Origin: CAYPTI01 sp964413525 [NCBI: uncultured bacterium]
GTDB lineage: Bacteria > T1Sed10-126
NCBI GenBank assembly: GCA_964413525.1
Contig: CAYPTI010000078.1
Coordinates: forward strand, 1-8,975
Reading direction: 5' to 3'
DNA length: 8,975 nucleotides
Shown: in pieces, positions 1-6,434 of the stretch
Position numbering within the stretch: position 1 is the stretch's first letter
Layout: each line of letters starts with the position of its first letter
The notes under the pieces: model-generated
What the model saw: only the letters and a program-made list of their open reading frames with translations
Database searches by the model: none
Told to the model about the DNA's origin: nothing
Position numbers and translations under genes: made by a program

Positions 1-356
1 CTTCCTCCGACCGGTCGAGCTGGCCGCTCAACCGTCAGGTGGTCCGGCGGATCGGAGCCGTGGAGAAGGGGTTCGATCAAGAAGATCTTCCGGAGGCCCT
101 GGCCTCCCGGGATCGTTGGTACGGGTGGTTGCTGGGTCGTGGAATTGAGTTCGGCTGGAGCGCCGACCGGTTCCAACGAACACTGAATACGGTGGACGAG
201 TTTCTGCGTCGTCGGGAGTCGATGGAGAAACGGATTGTCTCCCGCCTCCGGGCTGAGGACGTACAGAATCTTGGAGTGGAGAAGAACCGCCGGCTCCGGA
301 AAGGGCTCTCCGAGACGGACGAGCTCCATGCGCTGAGAAGGCTGGTTGGGGATTGA
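1..356 (+). CDS. 3' end of an unrecognised protein gene (5' end outside window)
   Basis: The frame is open from the left edge (first full codon at 3) to a TGA at 354-356, giving 117 visible residues. A GTG at 39 could be read as a start but has no Shine-Dalgarno sequence before it, and the frame continues upstream, so the gene most likely begins outside the window. The visible part is hydrophilic and rich in Arg, Glu and Leu. It has no membrane segment and looks helical. A tryptophan-containing stretch (DRWYGWLLGRG, then FGW) is followed by a long charged helix-like region (DEFLRRRESMEKRIVSRLR) and a charged tail ending in LRRLVGD. I do not recognise the family and assign no function. It converges with the gene at 795-1490. 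Confidence 0.6.
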   Translation, partial: SSDRSSWPLNRQVVRRIGAVEKGFDQEDLPEALASRDRWYGWLLGRGIEFGWSADRFQRTLNTVDEFLRRRESMEKRIVSRLRAEDVQNLGVEKNRRLRKGLSETDELHALRRLVGD

Positions 357-794
357 GTGAACCGGACCACGGGTCTGAATCCGATTCGGTAGAAATCGGA
401 CGTCGACGGGTTAGATTTACTGCCTGAATCAGGTTGGCCGATTACGGTGCAAGGGATCGGTGGGTTCATAAAGAGTACTGAATCGGGCCGGGGGACCGGG
501 ATCAATTTCGGGCTCATTCTCGTGGACTCCCGTCCACTCCGAGGGTTGGATTTCCCGGATTATGCCGTAAAAAGTGTCCCGAAAATCCAAAAAACCGCCG
601 GAAACCGATCCCGATCCCCCGTTAAGGTCGAAGCAATTCTCCCATAAGCAATCAGTTTATGGACGGGTTAATATTCCAACTGTCCACGGATTCTCCGGGG
701 ATTCGTAATTAATCCACTGACGACAGTAATACGGTGCCGGACGGTTCGATCAGGCAGGCAGAATTGCCACGGGGGTCCAAACCGGACTGATAAA
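357..794. other. Convergent intergenic region, no gene seen
   Basis: This 438-bp stretch separates two convergent genes. It is visibly richer in A/T than the coding DNA, with short A-tracts around 569-573 and 590-595. An 8-bp inverted repeat (TTGGATTT at 546-553, AAATCCAA at 583-590) and a 7-bp one (TCCGATT at 380-386, AATCGGA at 394-400) could form weak hairpins. Neither is followed by a clear T-run in the needed direction, so I do not call intrinsic terminators. A 66-codon open frame at 447-647 has no good ribosome-binding site and an unconvincing composition. Confidence 0.5.
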
Positions 795-1490
795 TTATTC
801 TTCGTTCGGATCGTTTCTCATCGGGACGAACCGTTCGGCGATCCCGATGAATTGCTCCAGCGTGTCCCGGAAGGCCGTCGGTTTGGAGATCCAGTTTCCT
901 TCCACCAGCCAGAGGTTGAGCCAGTTGCCGTTCGAGTCCAGCCGCCATTCGTCGTTCTCCGGGTCGTCCAGGAAATCCAGCCCGTCATCGGTCAGGAAAT
1001 TACGCAGCGCGGTGGCGTCGTCCGCCCGCAGTTCGTACTGTTCGTTCAGGTTGTCGTAGTAGTTCATCGTAACTTGATGGGTCCCGAGTTCCTCCAGCCG
1101 GTCGTCCGGCAGACTCCGGGCCTGTCGCGAGGGAACAATGTGGAAGGAGGGCGTCCCGTCGGGCAGGGGAAAGGCCGCCGTGGTGGCCCCCGTCAGGCTG
1201 TCCTGACCGGTCAGCCGGTACCGGTGCTCAAACACCACGAAATCGACCGATTGATGGGTTCCCTCCAGGGAATGGGCCAGGTTGAGTTCGTCCAGTCCCT
1301 CGATGCTGACGTACTCCGGAAGGGTGGTGTCGTCTTCGTCCAGGTAGGTCAGGATCCAGCCCCATTCGTCGGCTATCAGGGCCATCTTCTCCTGGCGGGT
1401 TGGACTGAACCACCGAATCAGCCCGAAGGTCAGGGCAATCAACCCGAACAGTCCAAGAATGGCGCCCACGAACCAGATCATCGTTCCCAT
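795..1490 (-). CDS. Membrane-anchored protein of unknown function (231 aa)
   Basis: I place the start at the ATG at 1490-1488. A Shine-Dalgarno-like GGAAGGA (plus strand 1499-1505) lies 8 nt ahead of it, and a hydrophobic segment follows at once. The frame extends 32 codons further upstream to 1586, but that part lacks such a site and would bury the anchor. Residues 4-26 form one strongly hydrophobic membrane segment (IWFVGAILGLFGLIALTF) followed by RWF and a positive patch, suggesting a cytoplasmic soluble domain. The remaining ~200 residues are acidic, with alternating strand-like stretches (VDFVVFEHRYRLTG, HQVTMNYYDNLNEQYEL) and a final helix (TLEQFIGIAERFV). The overall plan resembles membrane-anchored DUF3137-like domains, but that is an impression, not a match. 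The gene ends in TAA and has its own leader, 243 bp beyond the transporter operon on the same strand. No catalytic motif is visible. Confidence 0.75.
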   Translation of the reverse strand: MGTMIWFVGAILGLFGLIALTFGLIRWFSPTRQEKMALIADEWGWILTYLDEDDTTLPEYVSIEGLDELNLAHSLEGTHQSVDFVVFEHRYRLTGQDSLTGATTAAFPLPDGTPSFHIVPSRQARSLPDDRLEELGTHQVTMNYYDNLNEQYELRADDATALRNFLTDDGLDFLDDPENDEWRLDSNGNWLNLWLVEGNWISKPTAFRDTLEQFIGIAERFVPMRNDPNEE

Positions 1491-1498
1491 TGGAATCG

Positions 1499-1505
1499 TC
1501 CTTCC
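1499..1505 (-). promoter_or_regulatory. Ribosome-binding site deciding the start at 1490
   Basis: GGAAGGA read on the minus strand, 8 nt before ATG. It favours the 231-residue form over the 263-residue reading that begins at 1586. Confidence 0.6.
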
Positions 1506-1614
1506 GGTGAGTTGATTTTCTGGAGTCCGGAATGATGCGTTCAACCGAACAAAACGGGGTAGTGTATCCAACCGACGGGCTAACAAGATAGGTGATTTCC
1601 CCGCCCGGGTTTCC

Positions 1615-1729
1615 CCTCACCCTGAGGTTCGCTGTGTAAGGGCGGTGTACGTTCATCGTGATGGTGTCCCAAAATCTCCTCGGGGACGTACGTCGTGCCT
1701 TTGGCACCGGTCAGACCCCCGGCCGACCG
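1615..1729 (-). terminator. Cluster of hairpins after the last transporter gene
   Basis: Downstream of the phnE2-like stop (1734-1736) the transcript would meet a series of inverted repeats: CGGTC/GACCG (1708-1712 with 1725-1729), GTGCC/GGCAC with a 3-nt loop (1695-1707), the 10-bp palindrome GACGTACGTC (1685-1694) and CCTCA/TGAGG with a 3-nt loop (1615-1627). No strong U-run follows any of them directly; a U4 appears about 20 nt after the second. This is probably the operon end, but not a textbook intrinsic terminator. Confidence 0.3.
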
Positions 1730-1733
1730 AGAT

Positions 1734-2627
1734 TTACAGCTTGGCCAGCCCCCGGAGGGCCCCGGACACCAGTTCCACCAGGATGACCAGGACCAGGTAA
1801 CAGAGCAGCAATTGTCCTACGACGTCGTAATGAAACCAGCTCATGCTGAGTCGGAACTGATGTCCCAGGCCGCCGGCGGCCACGAATCCCACCACGATCG
1901 TGGTCCGGATGATGTCCTCCCAGCGGTACAAAATATAGGTTAAGAACTTGGGAAGGACCTGGGGAAGAACACCGACGAGGAGGATCTGAAACAGGCCGGC
2001 CCCGCTGGTACGAAGCGCCGTGATCGGTGCCAGGTTGAGGTCTTCGACGACTTCGGCACAGAGTTTTCCCAGGATGCCGAAGTTGTGGATGGCCAGGGCC
2101 AGCGCGGCCCCGAAAATCCCGGGTTCAAATACGAAAATAATCAACATGGCCCAGAACAGTTCCGGAACCGCACGAGTAAAAATAAACAGGGCCCGGATGA
2201 TTAAGAACAGAATCTGCCCCGGCAGCGTCTTTCCGAGGGTAATCGTTCCATTGGCGGTGGCCCGGGCACCCGGAACCACCAGGAACAGCATGCCGAGAGT
2301 GGCCATTCCGATCGCCAGAACGCTCATCAGCAGGGTGTCGTACGAAAGCTCGGCGGCCCGACCCCAGGCCTCGGGGCTCCGGAAGGCGGTCTCGGAACCA
2401 ACATTGAACAGCTGGTTCACAAACCGGTACCCCCGTTGAAGGTTATCCGGGGTGAGTAGCTGATCGAGCTGGGCTTCCCAGAGCACGAACACCCAGGACC
2501 CTACGATCAGCACGACAAACAGAATAGCGGAGCCTCGTTTCATCGCCCGGTCGGGGATCCAGCCCAGAAGAAACGAGGCAAGACCCCGGGTCAGGAGCCG
2601 GTTGGTGGCTTCCGGTCGTCCGTTCAC
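1734..2627 (-). CDS. PhnE-type ABC transporter permease (second permease)
   Basis: A 297-residue inner-membrane permease of the phosphonate/phosphite/phosphate family (PhnE/PtxC-like). It should form the translocation path with the preceding permease. There are about six hydrophobic segments, roughly residues 33-50, 100-118, 138-155, 158-180, 213-233 and 270-292. The cytoplasmic loop that contacts the ATPase (EAA-like loop) is clear at about 191-226: AEVVEDLN, then LRTSGAG and LPQVLP. A conserved GGLGHQF follows near 252-258. The long segment between the first two membrane spans (about 51-95) is probably periplasmic. It starts with GTG at 2627-2625, supported by GGAGG 8 nt upstream. It lies 75 bp after the first permease and ends the operon. 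Its sequence is clearly different from the first permease, so this is not a recent duplicate. Its substrate follows that of the binding protein. Confidence 0.9.
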   Translation of the reverse strand: MNGRPEATNRLLTRGLASFLLGWIPDRAMKRGSAILFVVLIVGSWVFVLWEAQLDQLLTPDNLQRGYRFVNQLFNVGSETAFRSPEAWGRAAELSYDTLLMSVLAIGMATLGMLFLVVPGARATANGTITLGKTLPGQILFLIIRALFIFTRAVPELFWAMLIIFVFEPGIFGAALALAIHNFGILGKLCAEVVEDLNLAPITALRTSGAGLFQILLVGVLPQVLPKFLTYILYRWEDIIRTTIVVGFVAAGGLGHQFRLSMSWFHYDVVGQLLLCYLVLVILVELVSGALRGLAKL

Positions 2628-2635
2628 AGCCTGAA

Positions 2636-2640
2636 CCTCC
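2636..2640 (-). promoter_or_regulatory. Ribosome-binding site for the second permease
   Basis: GGAGG on the minus strand, 8 nt before the GTG at 2627. It confirms a GTG start and shows that this gene, unlike the two before it, has its own strong initiation signal in the 75-bp gap. Confidence 0.7.
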
Positions 2641-2702
2641 GGGTCCGGCTGGATTGATCGTTGAAGGGTTTTTCGATCGCACCGGTTCGTGCCCTGCGGG
2701 AA

Positions 2703-3518
2703 TTACTCGGACTCATGGACCATGGCCCTCCGAACTTCGCTGCTCCAGATGCTGATCGCCACCACAAGCCCGATGAGCAGATAGATGAACGTCCAGGCTT
2801 CATGGAAATACAGGTCCTCGAGGCTGAGTTCGATCTGATGGCCGATTCCGCCTAACCCCACAAAGCTCAACACGGCAGCGGACCGGATTGCGCATTCGAA
2901 CCGGAACATGGTGTAACTGACCAGATCGGGGAAGGCCTGTGGAATCCGGCCCATAAACAACACCTGCAGAGGCGTTCCGCCGGACCGGGCCAGCGAATTC
3001 AACGGTTCGTCCCGGACGTCGTTGATGATGTCGGCCCAGATCCGGCCGAGAATACCACTGTACGGGATGGCCAGGGCAAGGACCGCCGAAAGAGGAGAAA
3101 GACCAATGGAGGCGACAAACAACCAGGCCCAGACCAGTTCATGAACGGATCTCAGGAGGCTGAGAAGTCCGCGGAAGATCCCGGTGGAAGCCCAGGCAAG
3201 GATCGGATGGGAGAACGGGGTTCCGGAGGCCAGGATTCCGAGGGGGACCGCCATCACGATCGCGAGCCCGATCCCGGCCGCGGCGTAGGCGAGGGTTTTC
3301 AAACACGCCCGAACACCAAGCCAGATCAGGTCCGGTGACAGATCCGGGGTGACCATGCCCCACATCAAATCCAGAACGTTGCTGAACGCCCCGTCGTGGA
3401 CCAGGGATTCCCCCCAGGCAGCCGACAGAAAGCTCCAGACGATCGCCAGCAGCAACAACAGGGTCAGAATGGTTTGATTGTGGAGACGAAGCCAGGATTG
3501 GTTTTGTTCAGAAATCAC
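2703..3518 (-). CDS. PhnE-type ABC transporter permease (first permease)
   Basis: A 271-residue inner-membrane permease of the PhnE family. Hydrophobic segments are at about residues 16-34, 73-97, 105-122, 128-151, 212-224 and 242-259. The ATPase-contact loop is at about 161-196: WADIINDV, then LARSGGTP and RIPQAFPDLV, followed by GLGGIGHQIE. It starts with GTG at 3518-3516, 12 nt after the ATPase stop. No good Shine-Dalgarno sequence is visible, so translation is probably coupled to the upstream gene. Together with the permease at 1734-2627 it most likely forms a heterodimeric channel served by a single ATPase. Importers of this family with two permease genes are known, and such gene pairs are often named phnE1/phnE2 or phnE/phnT-like. 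The family assignment is firm; the transported molecule is not shown by this protein. Confidence 0.9.
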   Translation of the reverse strand: MISEQNQSWLRLHNQTILTLLLLLAIVWSFLSAAWGESLVHDGAFSNVLDLMWGMVTPDLSPDLIWLGVRACLKTLAYAAAGIGLAIVMAVPLGILASGTPFSHPILAWASTGIFRGLLSLLRSVHELVWAWLFVASIGLSPLSAVLALAIPYSGILGRIWADIINDVRDEPLNSLARSGGTPLQVLFMGRIPQAFPDLVSYTMFRFECAIRSAAVLSFVGLGGIGHQIELSLEDLYFHEAWTFIYLLIGLVVAISIWSSEVRRAMVHESE

Positions 3519-3530
3519 GATCCGGGGACG

Positions 3531-4307
3531 TTAAACCGGGACGGTGGAAGGACTGTAGTGTTGCGCTTCGGAGGCGTAGAGGGCCTCCAGTTCACGTGCC
3601 TCCAGTTCGTCGGGAGCACGGTCGAACACGATTTTTCCTTCCCGGAGGCCGATCAGTCGGGGGAAATATTCCAGGGCCAGCTCCACGTCGTGCAGACTAC
3701 AGACGAGGGTGAACCCATCTTCCGTTGTGACCTCCTGAAGAATTTCGATTACGTCGCGGGCTCGGGCGGGATCCACCGAGGCCACCGGTTCGTCCGCCAG
3801 GATGACTTCCGGTCGCTGCACCAGAAGCCGGGCCAGGGCGACCCGTTGTTGTTCTCCTCCGGAGAGCGTCCGGGTTTTCTGGATCCGTTTGCCGTTCAAC
3901 CCGACCCGGTCCAGTGCTTGAAGTACCTCGTTCGACGAGCGAGGGAACAAAACCCGAAACAGGGTGCGAAACAATCCCCACTCCCCCAGGTTTCCCGCCT
4001 GAACGTTCAGGGTCACGGGCAATTCTTCAATCAGATCGAATTGCTGGGACATCATGCCGATTAACCGGGAGCGTTTTGTTCTGTCCGTTAATTCGTGAAT
4101 CCCGTGACCCGCTACCTGAACCCGGCCTGAATCGGGAGCTTCCTGACCGCTGATGATCTGGAGGAGGGTTGTTTTTCCGGCTCCGCTGGGGCCGATGATG
4201 GCGACCTGATTCCCCGTCTCGACGGAAAAGGAAATCCCGTTAAGGGCCTTCAGATCGCCGTAATGCTTTGAAACGTCCTCCAGGGTGAGAACCGATTGGT
4301 CCGCCAT
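3531..4307 (-). CDS. PhnC-type ABC transporter ATP-binding protein
   Basis: A 258-residue nucleotide-binding subunit that powers the importer from the cytoplasmic face. All ABC motifs are intact: Walker [10 protein letters not shown] (39-47), Q-loop MMSQQ (85-89), signature LSGGEQQR (148-155), Walker B VILADE (168-173), D-loop SVD (177-179) and the switch histidine H206 in CSLHD. The order, the spacing and the DEPVASVDP stretch are typical of PhnC. It starts with ATG at 4307-4305, only 2 nt after the stop of the binding-protein gene. No strong Shine-Dalgarno sequence is close, so translational coupling is likely. The length is normal for the family. The C-terminus ([16 protein letters not shown]) carries no extra regulatory domain. 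Confidence 0.93.
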   Translation of the reverse strand: MADQSVLTLEDVSKHYGDLKALNGISFSVETGNQVAIIGPSGAGKTTLLQIISGQEAPDSGRVQVAGHGIHELTDRTKRSRLIGMMSQQFDLIEELPVTLNVQAGNLGEWGLFRTLFRVLFPRSSNEVLQALDRVGLNGKRIQKTRTLSGGEQQRVALARLLVQRPEVILADEPVASVDPARARDVIEILQEVTTEDGFTLVCSLHDVELALEYFPRLIGLREGKIVFDRAPDELEARELEALYASEAQHYSPSTVPV

Positions 4308-4309
4308 GG

Positions 4310-5179
4310 TCAGCGAAACACCCCCACGTCCTGCCCGGTCTGCCGGATCATCTCGTATTCGTCGTTGGAGGTCGGAATGAACTCCTCCGCTGCAAACAGA
4401 TCCAGAACCTGGCGCTGATCGTCGTCCATCGCAAGCAGGGCCTCTCGAATTCGCCTGGAGGTTGATTCCCCGAACCGTTCGTCGACCTCGGGGTGTATGG
4501 TCCAGTGGTAATTGGGGTATTCGTGAGTACGACCCAGGACCCGTACTTGATCCTGATCAACCTGACCTTCGTCCACCGCTCGTTCCCAGACCGCCTCGCT
4601 TAACAGCCCGGCATGGTAGGACCCGGATTCCACAAGCTTCCAGGTCCGATCGTGGGAACCGGAGTAGTTGGCTCCGCCGTCAAAATCCTCGTCCGGATTG
4701 ATATCGTTCTGTTCCAGGTAGTACCGGGGCATCAGGTGTCCGGACGTCGAACTTTCGCTGCCGAAGGTGACCCGTTTTCCCCTGAGGTCTTCCAGCGTCT
4801 CAATGCCGGAATCGGCTCCGACAATAATGACCGACCGGAAGGATTGATCCCGTGGGCGCTGGGCGATGGCCTGTGCTCCGGGCACGGCCAGTCGCGCCTG
4901 AACTCCGGTTAAGCCTCCGAACCAGGCCAGGTGAACCTCACCTCGTTCAAACGCCGTGACCAGGGCCGCGTAGTTCGAGGACGGATTGTATTCGGCCTGA
5001 ATCCCCACCTCCTGTTCGATGTAGTCGGTAAACAGGTCGAATCGGCGCTGTAGCTGGCTGACCTGCTGATCGGGGATCGCCCCGATCACGAGGGTTGGTT
5101 CCTCCTCCTGAGACGATCCGCACGAGGCGACAATTGCGACAAAACCCAGCACTGCGACGATGAAAAGCCATCGTTTCAC
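4310..5179 (-). CDS. Substrate-binding lipoprotein, PhnD/PtxB type, probable selenate-clade member
   Basis: A 289-residue periplasmic ligand-capturing subunit. Residues 1-19 are a signal peptide ending in a lipobox (VAS before Cys20), so the mature protein should be lipid-anchored. Family landmarks include AIPDQQ (34-39), WFGGLTGVQAR (86-96), the STSGH ligand-loop stretch (144-148) within an FGSESSTSGHLMPRYY segment, and GSHDRTWKLVESG (174-186). WFGGLTGVQAR, AIAQRPRD and SSTSGHLMPRY are the parts I recall from the clade annotated as 'putative selenate ABC transporter substrate-binding protein' (TIGR04553), rather than from true phosphonate binders. That is recall, not a search. It starts with GTG at 5179-5177, supported by GGGAGGA 6 nt upstream. 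It is the first gene of the operon, followed by the ATPase after 2 nt. The ligand is probably a tetrahedral oxyanion; selenate, phosphite, phosphate and phosphonate all remain possible. Confidence 0.9.
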   Translation of the reverse strand: MKRWLFIVAVLGFVAIVASCGSSQEEEPTLVIGAIPDQQVSQLQRRFDLFTDYIEQEVGIQAEYNPSSNYAALVTAFERGEVHLAWFGGLTGVQARLAVPGAQAIAQRPRDQSFRSVIIVGADSGIETLEDLRGKRVTFGSESSTSGHLMPRYYLEQNDINPDEDFDGGANYSGSHDRTWKLVESGSYHAGLLSEAVWERAVDEGQVDQDQVRVLGRTHEYPNYHWTIHPEVDERFGESTSRRIREALLAMDDDQRQVLDLFAAEEFIPTSNDEYEMIRQTGQDVGVFR

Positions 5180-5185
5180 GGTAGG

Positions 5186-5192
5186 TCCTCCC
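5186..5192 (-). promoter_or_regulatory. Ribosome-binding site of the binding-protein gene
   Basis: GGGAGGA on the minus strand, 6 nt before the GTG at 5179. It fixes the GTG as start, directly ahead of a well-formed signal peptide. Confidence 0.7.
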
Positions 5193-5212
5193 GGGGATAG
5201 GGGTTTTTGTAG

Positions 5213-5228
5213 AAGGTAATGCTACCTT
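5213..5228. promoter_or_regulatory. 16-bp palindrome in the operon leader
   Basis: AAGGTA, a 4-nt centre ATGC, then TACCTT: a perfect 6-bp inverted repeat 33 nt ahead of the binding-protein start codon. On the minus strand it spans a weak -10-like TAGCAT. It could be a repressor operator, or a small hairpin in the 5' leader of the mRNA. No regulator is encoded nearby to name. Confidence 0.35.
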
Positions 5229-5275
5229 GCCGTGAACGTCCCACGAACTAGAAGCACAATCAAAATCAATCGAAT

Positions 5276-5294
5276 GTATGCACGGAACGCATAC
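5276..5294. promoter_or_regulatory. 19-bp operator-like palindrome upstream of the transporter operon
   Basis: GTATGC, 7 nt, GCATAC: a perfect 6-bp inverted repeat with 13 bp between arm centres, close to the helical-turn spacing typical of dimeric regulators. It ends 96 bp ahead of the operon's first start codon, a suitable place for an activator or repressor. As an RNA hairpin it would not act as a terminator, because no T-run follows. Confidence 0.4.
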
Positions 5295-5469
5295 TCAGAC
5301 TTCTCGCTTTCACCCTTGAGGAAATAGAGTACGGAATTGGGAAGGAAATCAGCTATCGGACAATCCGGACGGGAGGTACGGGCGGCAGGCGAGGGGAGAT
5401 GCAATTGACGCATAGATGCCAGAATGGCCACTCAGCGAATCGAACGGGGCCATGGTGGGAGCGACGTGA

Positions 5470-5500
5470 GGGGGAACCCCCGACAACCGTTGGACAACGG
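5470..5500 (-). terminator. Two adjacent hairpins just after the rho-like gene
   Basis: CCGTTG/CAACGG (5487-5500, central GA) and GGGGG/CCCCC (5470-5481, central AA) begin 7 bp beyond the TAA of the rho-like gene. Both are perfect inverted repeats with very short centres. No T-run follows on the minus strand, so classical intrinsic termination is doubtful; they may stabilise the 3' end. Confidence 0.3.
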
Positions 5501-5507
5501 GAACCGA

Positions 5508-6419
5508 TTACCGGGTGTTCTGGAGTTCGAGTTCGAGGTCGCCGGTGGCGATGGCTCCCAGGAAGTCGGCGTTGGTCTCGTACTGTTCGAGCTGCTCGAG
5601 CAGAAACTTGATGGCCCGTTCGTCGTCCAGCGAGCCCAGGTGCCTCCGGAGCCGGGTGACCACCTGGTACTCGTTGTCATTGAACAGTTTTTCTTCCTTC
5701 CGGGTGCCGGACTTGCTCACCGACACGGCGGGGTAGATCCGCTTTTCGGCCAGCCGACGGTTGAGGACCAGCTCCATGTTCCCGGTCCCCTTGAACTCCT
5801 GGAAAATGACCTGGTCCATCTGGGAGCCGGTCTCCACCAGGGTGGTGCCCACGATGGTGAGGCTCCCGCCGTTCTCGACGTTGCGGGCGGCTCCGAAGAA
5901 CTGACGCGGCTTTTCCATCGCCTTGGAATCAAGCCCCCCGGAAAGCGTCTTGCCGTTGGAATCCGAGAACAGGTTGTAGGCCCTTGCGAGCCGGGTTATC
6001 GAATCCAGCAGGATCAGGATGTCGTCCCCCTGGACCAGCGCTCGTTTCGCCTGGTTCAGCACCCCGCTGGCGGTTTTCACATGGCTTTCCGGGTCCTTGT
6101 CGGAGGAGGAGTGAAAGATCTGGGCCGGGGTGTTCCGTTTGAAGTCGGTGATCTCCTCCGGCCGCTCGTTGATCAGCAACGCCACCTGCTTGATGTCGGG
6201 ATGGTTGGCTTCGGCGGCCAGTGAGAGCTTCTGTAGAACGGTGGTTTTACCGGCTTTCGGAGGGGAGACGAGCAGACAGCGCTGTCCCCGACCAATCGGG
6301 GCGATCAGATCCAGCACCCGGGTCGTCAAATCCTCCGGGTCGTGTTCGAGTTGAATTCGTTCGTCAGGGTAGGTGGGTGTCAGGGAGTCAAAATTGTTCT
6401 TTAACGTGTTTTGATCCAT
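5508..6419 (-). CDS. Rho transcription termination factor lacking the N-terminal RNA-binding domains
   Basis: A 303-residue hexameric RNA helicase/ATPase of the Rho family. It contains the complete C-terminal motor: Walker A PPKAGKT (53-59), catalytic Glu85 in NERPEE, Walker [17 protein letters not shown] (134-149), Q-loop lysine K157 in [21 protein letters not shown] (174-186), FKGTGNMEL (209-217), and arginines R227 and R240 (SGTRKEE). By eye it aligns to E. coli Rho from about residue 124 onward (offset 126). The helix bundle and cold-shock fold that form the primary RNA site are therefore absent. An in-frame TGA four codons before the ATG rules out a longer reading in this frame, and I see no Rho N-terminal sequence in other frames upstream. 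Oddities include Gln200 where E. coli has the R-loop Lys326, Asn84 for Asp210, Phe93 for Met219, and an acidic tail about 10 residues longer ([11 protein letters not shown]). It may be a paralogue beside a full-length Rho, or this lineage's only Rho; the window cannot tell. Confidence 0.92.
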   Translation of the reverse strand: MDQNTLKNNFDSLTPTYPDERIQLEHDPEDLTTRVLDLIAPIGRGQRCLLVSPPKAGKTTVLQKLSLAAEANHPDIKQVALLINERPEEITDFKRNTPAQIFHSSSDKDPESHVKTASGVLNQAKRALVQGDDILILLDSITRLARAYNLFSDSNGKTLSGGLDSKAMEKPRQFFGAARNVENGGSLTIVGTTLVETGSQMDQVIFQEFKGTGNMELVLNRRLAEKRIYPAVSVSKSGTRKEEKLFNDNEYQVVTRLRRHLGSLDDERAIKFLLEQLEQYETNADFLGAIATGDLELELQNTR

Positions 6420-6432
6420 CGGTTTGGATCAA
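6411..6432 (-). promoter_or_regulatory. Perfect 8-bp inverted repeat covering the rho-like start codon
   Basis: On the minus strand TTGATCCA, a 6-nt loop AACCGA, then TGGATCAA. The A of the ATG is the last loop base and the TG lies in the right arm. The left arm begins 2 nt after the Shine-Dalgarno sequence. In RNA this would be a hairpin that holds the start codon; in DNA, an operator over the start. Either could regulate this gene, and Rho autoregulation is known in other bacteria. Confidence 0.5.
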
Positions 6433-6434
6433 TG

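Larger units (their letters stand above)
5180..5507. other. Leader and promoter region of the transporter operon
   Basis: 328 bp between the rho-like stop and the binding-protein start, both genes on the minus strand. It holds two hairpins just after rho, two palindromes nearer the operon, and the GGGAGGA ribosome-binding site (5186-5192). I could not identify a convincing -35/-10 pair; a TAGCAT inside the 5213-5228 palindrome is the only weak -10 candidate. A 69-codon open frame (5222-5431, minus) looks non-coding. Confidence 0.5.

Noticed and set aside
39-356. GTG at 39 as the true start of the first gene
   Set aside because: The frame is open to the window edge and no Shine-Dalgarno sequence precedes the GTG; a 5'-truncated gene is more likely.
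447-647. 66-codon open frame on the plus strand
   Set aside because: No ribosome-binding site, no recognisable sequence, and it lies in an AT-richer convergent intergenic region.
852-1535. Long plus-strand open frame opposite the membrane protein gene
   Set aside because: Antisense shadow; the Val/Gln/Pro-rich product has no family features and the minus-strand gene is clearly better.
1491-1586. N-terminal extension of the 795-1490 gene
   Set aside because: The extension would put 32 polar residues before the membrane anchor, while a well-spaced GGAAGGA supports the ATG at 1490.
1561-1586. TTGTTA ... TACACT as a promoter for the 795-1490 gene
   Set aside because: The spacer is only 14 bp, too short for a typical sigma-70 promoter.
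3396-4064. 222-codon plus-strand open frame opposite the ATPase
   Set aside because: Antisense shadow of an intact ABC ATPase and permease start; low-complexity product.
5424-6224. 266-codon plus-strand open frame opposite rho
   Set aside because: Antisense shadow of a confidently identified Rho motor domain.
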